NCBI GenBank assembly: GCA_023228945.1 | Contig: JALOAI010000026.1 | Location: 9,739-73,738 of the forward strand | Direction of reading: 5' to 3' | From: Pigmentiphaga sp. | Lineage (GTDB): Bacteria; Pseudomonadota; Gammaproteobacteria; Burkholderiales; Burkholderiaceae_B | Length of the DNA: 64,000 nucleotides | Shown here: piece by piece, positions 19,158 to 27,403 of the stretch | How the letters are laid out: the number at the start of each line of letters is the position of its first letter | Position numbering within the stretch: position 1 is the stretch's first letter | The notes under the pieces: model-generated | The model's database searches: none | The model's input: the letters and a program-made list of their open reading frames with translations, nothing else | What the model was told of the DNA's origin: nothing | Position numbers and translations under genes: made by a program

Positions 19158-19605
19158 TCTTTCAGAAAATCGATGACTCGCCGAGGGAGCTCCGTCGGCG
19201 CAGGGCTGAAGTCCAACTGCAGATTGGGGTGCACATTGTCGATAGCAACGATGGAACGACTCGCGAGGGTGGTGGATTTCACTTGCACCTGCATGCCGAT
19301 CGGCATCGCGCCGTTCACCGCCATTGCCATCGCGCGCATCGCATAGGCCGCCGCCAACGCCAGCGTACGCAGGCGCTCATCCCCGGTGGCATCGAATTGC
19401 CGCGCCGCCGAATAGGCGAAGCGGTGGCCGCGAAACTGATCATCGCGCTCCAGGTAAGGCCTCAGCCGTTCGGTGCGTTCCAGTGCTTCGGCTTGCAATT
19501 CCCCGCTCGCCGTCTGTTCCGCCGCAATGCGCAGGCATTCCACCCAGTGGCCTCCGCACCAATCACCATCGTCGGTGGTCTGATCAAAGTTTTCAAATGA
19601 AATAA
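19158..19605 (-). pseudogene. N-terminally and C-terminally truncated glycoside-hydrolase-88-like fragment
   Basis: Read leftward from about 19605, an open frame without start codon gives FDQTTDDGDWCGGHWV, then QFDATGDERLRTLAL and VDN-type IDNVHPNLQLD blocks. This pattern resembles the (alpha/alpha)6 barrel of unsaturated glucuronyl hydrolase-like proteins (GH88), of which only ~145 residues remain. The frame is stopped just upstream by TGA near the marR start and runs into the hydratase gene at the other end. Recognition is by motif memory only. Confidence 0.4.
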
Positions 19606-19606
19606 A

Positions 19607-20107
19607 ATGACGACGTCATCTGGATCGAGAACCTCGCCGACCGTGCCTCGCAGCCGCGCCCCCCTTCTCGGGATCGAACACTATCTCCCCTATCAACTAG
19701 CTCTGATTTCTCAGCGCCTCGCACTGACACTCGAACAGCGCTTCCAGCATCGTCATGCTTTTTCGCGCAACGAATGGCGTGTTTTGGCGTTGGTGGCGGA
19801 GATGCCTCAGTGCACGGCGGCCGAGCTGGTCACCCGTTCGGGCATGGACGCTGTCGCCGTTCATCGCGCGCTGAAGAAGCTGCACGAATCTCAACTGGTG
19901 GCGCAGGTTCGCGACATTCGAGACGGCAGGCTCAAGCGGCAGGCGCTGACCAAAGCCGGCAGGCGCACCTATGACGACATCGTGCCGCTGGCGCGCCAAC
20001 TGGAAGACGATCTGCTGAGAAGCCTCAAGCCACGGCAGGTGGCTCTCCTGAGACAAATGCTGCGGCAACTCTTCCGGGAGAGTCAGACGCATTGGGAGGA
20101 AGACTGA
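19607..20107 (+). CDS. MarR-family transcriptional regulator
   Basis: 166 residues, normal MarR length. Winged helix in the middle: FSRNEWRVLALVAEMP, TAAELVTRSGMDAVAVHRALKKL, and wing VRDIRDGRLKRQALTKAGRR. A perfect 13-bp palindrome (ATGACG-A-CGTCAT) overlaps its start codon at 19607-19619 and could serve autoregulation. It lies downstream of the acyl-CoA ligase/hydratase operon, same strand, separated by a remnant gene. Its target is unknown. Confidence 0.86.
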   Translation: MTTSSGSRTSPTVPRSRAPLLGIEHYLPYQLALISQRLALTLEQRFQHRHAFSRNEWRVLALVAEMPQCTAAELVTRSGMDAVAVHRALKKLHESQLVAQVRDIRDGRLKRQALTKAGRRTYDDIVPLARQLEDDLLRSLKPRQVALLRQMLRQLFRESQTHWEED

Positions 20108-20172
20108 AGCGCCTGCGGTCCTGTCTTCGTCTTCGACATGACGATCCTCAGATCGCTGGGGCTGTTCCTCGC

Positions 20173-21183
20173 CTACCGCGCCCTTCCTTGTCCTCCCGCC
20201 TCCAGCACCCCCGAGGGCTTGACCCCGAAACGCGCCTGAAACCGCCGGCTGAAGTGCGACAGCTCTGAAAACCCGCTGGCGAATGCCGCTTCCGACACGG
20301 TGCGTGCGGTGCCCTGGCTCAGCATGCGATGCGCGCGCTGCAGGCGCTGCTCCACGAGATAGGCTTCCACGCCCACGCCGGGTTCGGCGTGGCGCTGGAA
20401 CAGCCGCTGCAGCGTACGCAACGACATGCCCGCCTCGTGCGCCACCGCCGCCGGCGATAAGCCGGGCTCGGCCAGGCGGCGGTCGATGATCCGGCACACC
20501 TGCCAGAAGGCCACCTGCCCGTAGGCCTGGGGATCGGGCTGGCCGGCTTCTGACAAGCGCGCGGCCAGCAGGTCGGCCACGCCGCCCAGCAGGGCCTGGA
20601 CGGTGGCGTCGCTCAGGCCCTGATCGCGCGACGTCAGCACTTGCACGGTTTGCCCAAGGATGCGCGTCAGGCCGTCGTCGGCGGGCATGCGGTACGGCGC
20701 CTGCCAATGCCGGAACGAGGGCAGCCGGGCGCGCAGCAGCGTGCGCGGCAGCAGCAGGATGCGCCGTTCGACCGCGCCTGGAAAATCGATCTCGAACGGT
20801 TGCACGCTATCGAGAATGCCGATATCGCCCGCCGCCAGGCCAACTTCGCCGCGCCGCTGCACCAGCCGCGATACGCCTCGCGCCTGCAGGCTGATCATCA
20901 GGAATTCGTCGCTGGCATGGCCGGCGTGCCGTTCGGTGCGCTGAATGCGGTGCGCCGCCGAGCGGAAATTGACGAAACGGGCGCCGGCCTGGTCGCGGCT
21001 GTCGATACTGCCGTGAAACGCTTGGTCCGGCCCGGCCTGGCGCGGCGTCATCATCACGTCGAGCACGGCCTGGCAAACGACGTCTTTCCAGAAATCCACC
21101 CGCTGGGCCGGTGCGCCCGTGGCTCGCCAGCGGCGCCAGGGCTGCGCCACGACGGAATCCTGCCTTGCGGGACTCGACGGCAT
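20173..21183 (-). CDS. AraC-family transcriptional regulator
   Basis: 336 residues. The start at 21183 is chosen because GGAGG lies 9 bases upstream; the frame extends further but without a better site. N-terminal AraC-binding-like domain (WRATGAPAQRVDFWKDVV, as in AlkS/FeaR-type regulators with a C-terminal ~100-residue double HTH). The second HTH is clear: VSEAAFASGFSELSHFSRRF with FGVKPS after it. Divergent from the Fe-S/flavoprotein operon starting at 21435, so a likely activator of it; the 250-base gap holds the shared control region. Confidence 0.88.
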   Translation of the reverse strand: MPSSPARQDSVVAQPWRRWRATGAPAQRVDFWKDVVCQAVLDVMMTPRQAGPDQAFHGSIDSRDQAGARFVNFRSAAHRIQRTERHAGHASDEFLMISLQARGVSRLVQRRGEVGLAAGDIGILDSVQPFEIDFPGAVERRILLLPRTLLRARLPSFRHWQAPYRMPADDGLTRILGQTVQVLTSRDQGLSDATVQALLGGVADLLAARLSEAGQPDPQAYGQVAFWQVCRIIDRRLAEPGLSPAAVAHEAGMSLRTLQRLFQRHAEPGVGVEAYLVEQRLQRAHRMLSQGTARTVSEAAFASGFSELSHFSRRFQARFGVKPSGVLEAGGQGRAR

Positions 21184-21434
21184 GAGTGGAAACCTCCAAT
21201 TCATTCCCGGCGGCTGTCGCCCTGGGACAAAAGCCGTGGCGCGCTGGGCCAAGCCGGCCGGGACGGACAAAGCCACACTAGCGGCCATGGCGGTGGTGTT
21301 TGCCCGCGAGGATAACAAGCTGGTTGGCCCGCCTACCACTCAAACGCCATGGCCCGACTATTTTTTCATACGCCGGCATCAGCGCCAACGGCCGGCCGAC
21401 GGATCGTAACCCAGACTGTAGGAGAGCGGATATC

Positions 21435-23006
21435 ATGGGCAGCACGACGGTAGCCTTTCCCATCCAGCGCGTGGAAGCCGGCAAGGAGATCGCGGGCACC
21501 TGTGTCCAGTTCGGCTTCTGCACGTCGGTGTGCCCCACCTATGTGCTCGATGGCCAGGAGAACGACTCGCCGCGCGGGCGCATCGCGCTGATCCGCACCA
21601 TGCTGGAGCAAGGCGGGCCGCCCACGCCCGAGACCGTGATCCATCTCGACCGCTGCCTGTCGTGCCTGTCGTGCACCACCACCTGCGCCGCGGGCGTCAA
21701 CTATCGTGAACTGATCGACACCGCGCGCGACTATATCGAAGCTTCCGGCGTGCGGCCGTGGCACGAACGTGCCTGGCGCGCCGCGCTGGCCCGCTTGCTT
21801 ACCTCGCCGCGCGCGCTGTCGCTGGGCATGCGGATGGGCCGGCCATGGCTCTCGCTCTTCGCCTCGCGGCCTGGGCGCCTGGGCGCCATGGCGCGTCTGG
21901 GCCGCGCGCCCGCCCTGCGGGCCCTGGCGCGGCGCGAGAGCCTCACCGATCTCCAGTCCGACATCCTGCAAGCCGACGGCACCGAATCCGTGACAATCGA
22001 TAGCAGCACGGTTCCGTCCGGCGCCGGTACCGGCCATGCCGCCACCGCACCATACGCCCCGAGCGCACTCTCCACCCCGCCAGCCGCCTATGCCCCGACC
22101 ACGACGTTCCAACCAACCCATGCCGCCACCGCTACCTTGCGCCGCGTCGCCCTGCTCGACGGCTGCGCGCAATCGGCCCTGGGACCGGAGATCAACGATG
22201 CCACCCGCCGCTTGCTGACGCGGCTCGGCGTGGCCATCGTCGCGCCGCCCGCGGCCCGCGCCGGCGCCTGTTGCGGCGCCTTGCCGCTGCACATGGGCCG
22301 CCGCGACCAGGCGCGGGACATGGCCGCCTACTGGGTGGATGTCTGGGGCGATCTACTCGACCGCCGGGCCATCGACGCCATCATCATCACCACCTCGGGC
22401 TGCGGCTCGGTGATCCGCCACTACGCCGAGCTGTTCGACGCCGGCGACCCCCGCCAGGCCCGCGCCCGACGCGTGGCCGACCATACCTTGGACATCTCCG
22501 AATGCATCGCCAGGCTGGCGCTCCGACCCGGCGACGCGCATCGCGGCGCGCGGGTGGCCTACCACGACGCCTGTTCGCTCAAGCACGGCCAGAAGCTGAC
22601 CCAGCCTCCCCGGCAGGTGCTGCGCCGGCTGGGCTTCGAGGTACTCGAACCCGGCGAGAGCCATCTCTGCTGCGGCTCGGCAGGCACCTACAACCTGTTG
22701 CAACCCGCCATCGCCGATCGCCTGGGCGAACGCAAGGCGGCCAACCTCGACGCCACGCGCCCCGACGTTATTGTGGCCGGCAACCTGGGTTGCCTGGTGC
22801 AGATCTCCCGCTTCACACCCGTGCCGATTGCCCATTGGGTACAGCTGGTGGATTGGGCCACCGGCGGCCCGGCGCCCGTGGGCCTGGAAACCTTCCAGCC
22901 GCGCGCCGTCGAGCCCGAAGCCGCCTCGGGGCTCGCCGCCGCGCCGGCCGGCGAGCCCGCCCTGGCCGACGCCGCCGACCCTACCTCTCCCGACGCTTTC
23001 TGGTAA
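21435..23006 (+). CDS. GlcF-like Fe-S oxidoreductase (glycolate oxidase iron-sulfur subunit family)
   Basis: 523 residues. Two N-terminal 4Fe-4S ferredoxin motifs, then two CCG-type cysteine-rich domains (GACCGALP near 275; LCCGSAGTYN near 413) and GNLGCLVQI. The first Fe-S motif reads C23-VQ-F26-GF-C29-TSV-C33-P: the second ligand cysteine is Phe (codon TTC versus TGC). In the second motif the usual CP is CA (CLSCLSCTTTCAAG). A Pro/Ala/Thr-rich linker around 190-230 is also unusual. It probably passes electrons from the adjacent flavoprotein to the respiratory chain. ATG at 21435 with GGAGAG upstream. Confidence 0.85.
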   Translation: MGSTTVAFPIQRVEAGKEIAGTCVQFGFCTSVCPTYVLDGQENDSPRGRIALIRTMLEQGGPPTPETVIHLDRCLSCLSCTTTCAAGVNYRELIDTARDYIEASGVRPWHERAWRAALARLLTSPRALSLGMRMGRPWLSLFASRPGRLGAMARLGRAPALRALARRESLTDLQSDILQADGTESVTIDSSTVPSGAGTGHAATAPYAPSALSTPPAAYAPTTTFQPTHAATATLRRVALLDGCAQSALGPEINDATRRLLTRLGVAIVAPPAARAGACCGALPLHMGRRDQARDMAAYWVDVWGDLLDRRAIDAIIITTSGCGSVIRHYAELFDAGDPRQARARRVADHTLDISECIARLALRPGDAHRGARVAYHDACSLKHGQKLTQPPRQVLRRLGFEVLEPGESHLCCGSAGTYNLLQPAIADRLGERKAANLDATRPDVIVAGNLGCLVQISRFTPVPIAHWVQLVDWATGGPAPVGLETFQPRAVEPEAASGLAAAPAGEPALADAADPTSPDAFW

Positions 23007-23033
23007 TTCCCACACCTTCTCCCGAGCCTCTCC

Positions 23034-24572
23034 ATGACCCAAGCCTTATCCACCGCCAATCTTACCGCCTTCGTCGCCGACGTCCGCCAACAACTGGGCG
23101 ACGACGCCATCACCCTGGCCGAAGCCGCCCTCGACCGTTATGGCGAACATACGCTGCCCGCGCCCGACTTCCGGCCCGGCGCCATCGCCTACCCGCGCGC
23201 CACCGAACAGGTGCAAACACTGGTACAAGCCGCCAATCGCCATCGCGTGCCGCTGTTTCCGATCAGCAGCGGCCAGAACATCGGCCTCGGTTCCAAGGCA
23301 CCGGTGCGGCCCGGGCAGGTGGTGGTGGATCTCGGGCGCCATATGAATCGCGTGCTGGAAGTGAACGACGAACTCGGCTATTGCGTCGTGGAGCCGGGCG
23401 TGACGTTCCAGGCCATGTACGACGAGTTGCAGCGCCGGCAAAGCCGGCTGATGATGTCGCCCACCGCCGGCCCGCCCCAAGGCAGCCTGCTGGGCAATGC
23501 CCTGGACAAGGGCGGCGGCGGCGGCGCCAGTTCGGATCATTTCGGCAATGCCTGCGGCATGGAGATCGTGCTCGGCAACGGCGAAATCATCCGCACCGGC
23601 GACGGCAGCCTGGAGGCGGAAGAACACCTCAACTGGCATGTGTCCAAATACAGTTTCGGCCCCGCGCTCGACGGCTTGTTCACCCAATCGAACTACGGCA
23701 TCGTGACGCGCATGGGCGTGTGGATGACGCCCCGGCCACCGCACGTGGAAACCTTCTTCTTCACCTTCCCCGACGACGACGATCTGGGCGAAATCGTGGA
23801 CCTCATTCGTCCGCTCAAGCAGGCCGGCTTCGTCCCGACCCAGATCCGCGCCACCAACGACCTCTATCTGATCTCCTCGGCCGCCCAGCATCCCGAATAT
23901 GCCCGGACCGGCGGCCGCGAGCAGATCAGCGACGCCGCCCGCCACGAGCTGCAGCGCCAATTCGGCCTGGGTTCGTGGACGATCTCGGGCGCCTTCTTCG
24001 GCGCCAGCGCCGCCGCCGTGCAGCCCCAACTGGAGCGACTGCGCGAGCACTTCACCCGCAGCGGCAAAGGCCGGTACATTTCGCCCGAGGAAGCGCAAAC
24101 CATCGCGCCGCTGCACATCGCCACGCTCAACTACAACGGTATCCCCGGCGAGGGCGAGCTGCGCATGCTGGCCTGGCGCCCGGGCGGCGGAACCTCCTGG
24201 TTCCTGCCGGGCACGCCGCTGGTCGGCAAGATTGCCAACGAATTCCAGCGCCTCTCGCGCGCCATCTGCCGCGACCACGGCCTGGAGTACATGGTGTCCA
24301 ACGTTTGCGGCCCGCGCTTTGCCCGCGGCGTGCATACCCTGGTCTACAACCGCCAGAACCCCGAGGAGGCCAAGCGCGCCGACGATTGCTACCGCGCCAT
24401 GTCGGAGGCTTTCGCCAAACGGGGTGTTTTCGTGGGCCGCGCGCCCACCCTGTACCAGGGATACCACCAAAGCCAGCGCATGCCGGCGCTGGTGCAAGCC
24501 TGCAACGCCATCAAGCGAGCCCTGGACCCCAACGGCGTGATCGCTCCCGGCAAGTACGGGATCGACGGTTGA
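23034..24572 (+). CDS. FAD-linked oxidase of the vanillyl-alcohol oxidase/4-cresol dehydrogenase type
   Basis: 512 residues, normal for the family. N-terminal PCMH-type FAD domain (VPLFPISSGQNIGLG, VVEPGVTFQAMYDE, FTQSNYGIVTRMGVWM) and C-terminal cap ending LDPNGVIAPGKYGID, the VAO signature tail. From memory, the Tyr used for covalent FAD in 4-cresol dehydrogenase falls on Leu here (MLAWRPGGG), and the VAO covalent-His region reads ARGVHTL, so FAD may be non-covalent. Oxidises an unknown, perhaps phenolic or hydroxy-acid, substrate. Pairs with the GlcF-like gene 27 bases upstream instead of the usual cytochrome subunit. Confidence 0.85.
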   Translation: MTQALSTANLTAFVADVRQQLGDDAITLAEAALDRYGEHTLPAPDFRPGAIAYPRATEQVQTLVQAANRHRVPLFPISSGQNIGLGSKAPVRPGQVVVDLGRHMNRVLEVNDELGYCVVEPGVTFQAMYDELQRRQSRLMMSPTAGPPQGSLLGNALDKGGGGGASSDHFGNACGMEIVLGNGEIIRTGDGSLEAEEHLNWHVSKYSFGPALDGLFTQSNYGIVTRMGVWMTPRPPHVETFFFTFPDDDDLGEIVDLIRPLKQAGFVPTQIRATNDLYLISSAAQHPEYARTGGREQISDAARHELQRQFGLGSWTISGAFFGASAAAVQPQLERLREHFTRSGKGRYISPEEAQTIAPLHIATLNYNGIPGEGELRMLAWRPGGGTSWFLPGTPLVGKIANEFQRLSRAICRDHGLEYMVSNVCGPRFARGVHTLVYNRQNPEEAKRADDCYRAMSEAFAKRGVFVGRAPTLYQGYHQSQRMPALVQACNAIKRALDPNGVIAPGKYGIDG

Positions 24573-24709
24573 GTTTCCCCAATCCAGCTGGCGCCCAGCC
24601 CAGTTCCGGCACAAGCACCAGCCTCATTAACCGTCATGGCGGTGCCTGCCACCCCTGACGATAAAAAAGCGTTCTTTCACGCTAACACCCTCGAACCTTG
24701 GAGACCATC

Positions 24710-25687
24710 ATGTTGCAATCGTTTCGTCTGCTCAGCAGTGCATGTATGACGCTCGCCGCCACCCTGGCGATCGCCGCACCGGCCTTGGCGGCCGACTACC
24801 CCGAGCGCCCCGTGAACCTGATCGTCGGCTTCCCGCCCGGCGGCGGCAACGATGTTCTGGCCCGCCTGGTGGCCTCGCAGCTCCAGGCCGATCTCGGCCA
24901 GCCTTTCGTGGTGGAGAACCGGCCCGGCGCACAAGGCTTCATCGCCTTCGGCGCCGTGAAGAACGCCGCGCCCGACGGCTACACCTTGCTCATCGGCCCC
25001 AGCAGCGGCATGACGGTCAATCCGGCGATCTATCGCGAACTGCCCTACGACGCGGTGAAAGACTTCGCTCCCGTCAGCCTGATCGGCGAGTTCCCGCTCG
25101 TCGTCACCGTCCATCCCACAACGCCCTATCAGAGCCTGCCGGAGCTGATCGAAGCCGCCAGGCAAGCGCCGGGCGCCATCGACTACGCCTCGGCCGCCAC
25201 CTCCTTCCAGCTCGCCACCGAAATGTTCGCCCAGCAGGCCGGCGTGGAATTCAACCACATCCCCTACAAAGGCAGCGCCCAGGCCGTGACCGCCGTGCTG
25301 GGCCAGCAAGTGCCCCTCACCTTTGCCGACAGCGCCGCAGTCACCGCGCAGATCCGCGACGGTTCGCTGCGCGCCCTGGCCGTGACCAGCCGCGACCGGG
25401 TATCCACCCTGCCCGACGTGCCCACCGTCAGCGAGGCCGGCCTCCCCGGCTTCAACATCGTGCTGTGGTCGGCGCTGTTCGCGCCCGCCGGCACACCCGA
25501 TGACGTGATCCAGACCCTGCAGCGCAGCGTGGCCAAGGCCATGAAGGATCCGGCCATGCAAGAGCGCCTAGCCTCGCTGGGGGTCATCCCGGTCGGCAGC
25601 AGCTCGCAAGCGCTGGCCGACACCCTGAGCTCGCAAATCGAGGAGTACACGCAAGTGGCCAAAACGGCCAAAATTTCGGTGGATTGA
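24710..25687 (+). CDS. Bug-family tripartite tricarboxylate receptor (TctC-like)
   Basis: 325 residues. Signal peptide with hydrophobic core 8-26 and cleavage near ALAAD. Family motifs: YPERPVNLIVGFPPGGGNDVLARL, VENRPGAQGFIAFGAVKNAAPDGYT and IPYKGSAQAVTAVL. The ATG at 24710 has GGAGA 5 bases upstream; a TTG at 24698 is less likely. Third gene of the Fe-S/flavoprotein cluster, 137 bases after the flavoprotein; presumably binds its acidic substrate in the periplasm. Confidence 0.93.
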   Translation: MLQSFRLLSSACMTLAATLAIAAPALAADYPERPVNLIVGFPPGGGNDVLARLVASQLQADLGQPFVVENRPGAQGFIAFGAVKNAAPDGYTLLIGPSSGMTVNPAIYRELPYDAVKDFAPVSLIGEFPLVVTVHPTTPYQSLPELIEAARQAPGAIDYASAATSFQLATEMFAQQAGVEFNHIPYKGSAQAVTAVLGQQVPLTFADSAAVTAQIRDGSLRALAVTSRDRVSTLPDVPTVSEAGLPGFNIVLWSALFAPAGTPDDVIQTLQRSVAKAMKDPAMQERLASLGVIPVGSSSQALADTLSSQIEEYTQVAKTAKISVD

Positions 25688-25752
25688 GGCCCCGAGCTCT
25701 CCCGGCGGCCCGACACTGCCCTGACCGAATAGCCGGGGCAGGAAGGGCAGCC

Positions 25753-26097
25753 TTACGAAAGCTGCTCCAGGGAAATCCCCATCGCCGCGGCAATGCGCTC
25801 ACGAGTCAATTTCTTGGGCCTGGCCTGTGGGGCTTCCATAGCCGCATAGCTCGGCTGTCGGATCTCCAGACGTTGGGCCATGTCGGCTTGAGTCAAGCCA
25901 AGGTGCTCGCGCCAGGCGCGAATCATGCTCCAGCCGTTTTTGACATGGGCGCTAACGACCTCGTGCGGTGTCGTGTCGTCGGCCGGGATGCGGCCAGTGG
26001 GTGTGCGTGCGCCAGTAAGCCTGAGATATTCGTCGTAGGGCAGGACAACGAAGGCCGGCTTGCCATTCGTTATGAGGATGGTCGGGGTTGCACTCAT
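25753..26097 (-). CDS. Antitoxin with Phd-like N-terminus and XRE-type helix-turn-helix
   Basis: 114 residues. The N-terminus (ILITNGKPAFVVLPYDEYLRL) looks like the dimerisation strand of Phd/YefM antitoxins, while the C-terminus (GLTQADMAQRLEIRQPSYAAM, then RERIAAAMGISLEQL) is a Cro/C1-type HTH. It follows the toxin gene by 15 bases on the same strand, the toxin-first order seen in HigBA systems. It probably neutralises the toxin and represses the promoter through the operator at 26378-26404. Confidence 0.8.
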   Translation of the reverse strand: MSATPTILITNGKPAFVVLPYDEYLRLTGARTPTGRIPADDTTPHEVVSAHVKNGWSMIRAWREHLGLTQADMAQRLEIRQPSYAAMEAPQARPKKLTRERIAAAMGISLEQLS

Positions 26098-26112
26098 GCG
26101 TCTTTCCTGGCT

Positions 26113-26367
26113 TTAGTAGGTGTGTTCGTCTCGCTTCTTGACTTGTTGAACTTCGATGATGCGCACCGCGGTGTCCGCATCGAACAACACACGGTAGTTG
26201 CCAACACGCATGCGATAACCATGCTCGTGATTGGTCAGTGCGATCACATTCTTGGCGTTCGGGAAGTCTTCCAACGCATCCACGGCGTCGATGATCGCGC
26301 ATTGATGTTGACGGTCAATTTTGCCAAGCTGCCGCTTCGCTTTATTGGACCAGTTGATGTGATACAC
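26113..26367 (-). CDS. RelE/ParE-family toxin
   Basis: 84 residues, typical for RelE-type mRNA interferases that cut mRNA on the ribosome. Seen: WSNKAKRQLGKIDRQ helix, ALEDFPNAKNVIALTNH, and the core strand YRMRVGNYRVLFD followed by IIEVQQVKKRDEHTY with basic and Tyr residues at the end. First gene of the toxin-antitoxin pair; an inverted repeat lies directly upstream. Lower GC than the flanking catabolic genes. Confidence 0.85.
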   Translation of the reverse strand: MYHINWSNKAKRQLGKIDRQHQCAIIDAVDALEDFPNAKNVIALTNHEHGYRMRVGNYRVLFDADTAVRIIEVQQVKKRDEHTY

Positions 26368-26377
26368 CTTGCTCTTT

Positions 26378-26404
26378 TATAGCTTAATTATAGCCTAAGC
26401 TATA
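26378..26404. promoter_or_regulatory. Inverted-repeat operator upstream of the RelE/HTH module
   Basis: TATAGCTTA (26378-26386) and TAAGCTATA (26396-26404) are exact reverse complements with a 9-base spacer that itself contains a TATAGCC half-like sequence. Directly upstream of the toxin start on the minus strand and AT-rich, so promoter and operator probably coincide, as in autoregulated toxin-antitoxin operons. Confidence 0.65.
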
Positions 26405-26804
26405 TAAAAGACAGAGGCGTCCGGCTGTGGAGATGACGACCTGGGCGAACTGGCAGCGTGGTGGGCATGGCAAGCACCGAATGAAAAAGGTGCCAGCATG
26501 CGGCCCGCGGAGGAAATGCGCTATGACGGAAGATACGGACGGCAGTGCGTCCGCCTGTTGCCACGCCGTAGTTCGGGTTGGCCCGCGAATCAGCATGGGA
26601 CCTCAGCGCGCAATCAGCAGCAGAACTCCTCGCCGAGGAAAGTTGAGCGTTTCAACGGGAGGCTTACCGGCCCCGCTGATTCTCCGCCTCAATGATCAAA
26701 TCGCGCTGCCGTAGGCAATGGTGCCCGCCGCCTGCCTGGCGGCGGTGATCCAATCGTTGCGTGGAAGACTCCGTCATCCGGCTGAATCTTTCGGTCAGAC
26801 TTAT
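26405..26804. other. 400-base stretch without recognisable gene
   Basis: Short frames exist on the plus strand but show no family motif, good start site or conserved pattern. The stretch separates the toxin-antitoxin pair from the end of a truncated acyl-CoA ligase and may be decayed DNA. Confidence 0.4.
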
Positions 26805-27377
26805 CTAAGCTTCGGCCTGCAGCAGCAATTGCGTCCGGTCTACCTTGCCTCCCGCGTTGCGCGGAATCTGCTCAAGAATCTTCAAGAGTCGTGGGCACTT
26901 GAAGGCAGACAAATGTGATCGACAGAAGGCCTGCAAGGCTGTCACGGTCAGGCCGGACCCCGGCCTCAGGGCCACCACGGCGTGTACGGCTTCGCCCCAC
27001 GTAGGATCCGGGCGGCCATAGGCACAGGCATCGACCACATCGGGGTGCGCCAACAGCACTTGCTCCACTTCTCGCGGGAATACCTTCTCGCCACCCGTGC
27101 GGATGACATCGCCATCCCGGCCGGCAAAATACAGAAATCCGCGCTCGTCCAGCCGCCCCACATCGCCAGGCCGGAACCAGCCATCGACGAACCGCTTTTG
27201 CGTCTGTTCGGGTTGCCGCCAATAGCCGGCCGCGATGCTCGGACCGCGCAAGTAGATCTCTCCTTCCTCACCGACGTCGGCCGGATAGCCCAGAGCCCGG
27301 GCGCCTTCATCATCATGCAGGGGATTACCCACTCCGCGCGCCGAGTTATAGGCCTGGACGCGATGCAAAATTTCCAT
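26805..27377 (-). pseudogene. C-terminal fragment of an AMP-dependent acyl-CoA synthetase
   Basis: 190 residues where ~520 are expected. The frame holds only the end of the large domain and the C-terminal lid: GEEGEIYLRGPSIAAGYW, DGWFRPGDVGRLDERGFLYF, GRDGDVIRTGGEKVFPREVE and the catalytic-Lys region RNAGGKVDRTQL. The adenylation P-loop and acid-binding pocket are missing, so it cannot be a working ligase alone. It begins 26 bases after the AcuI-like frame, same strand, suggesting a former acuR-acuI-ligase operon that suffered an internal deletion. Confidence 0.75.
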
Positions 27378-27403
27378 GGCAAGGACGCTCGACAGAATCG
27401 GCT

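Noticed and set aside
20108..20172. Possible tail of an ornithine-cyclodeaminase-like gene (reads MTILRSLGLF)
   Set aside because: Resembles the family's C-terminal DDITIFKSLG motif, but only about ten residues match; too short to claim.
22271..24658. Very long frame overlapping the GlcF-like and flavoprotein genes
   Set aside because: Arg/Pro-rich shadow translation without domains; both real genes lie in other frames with conserved motifs.
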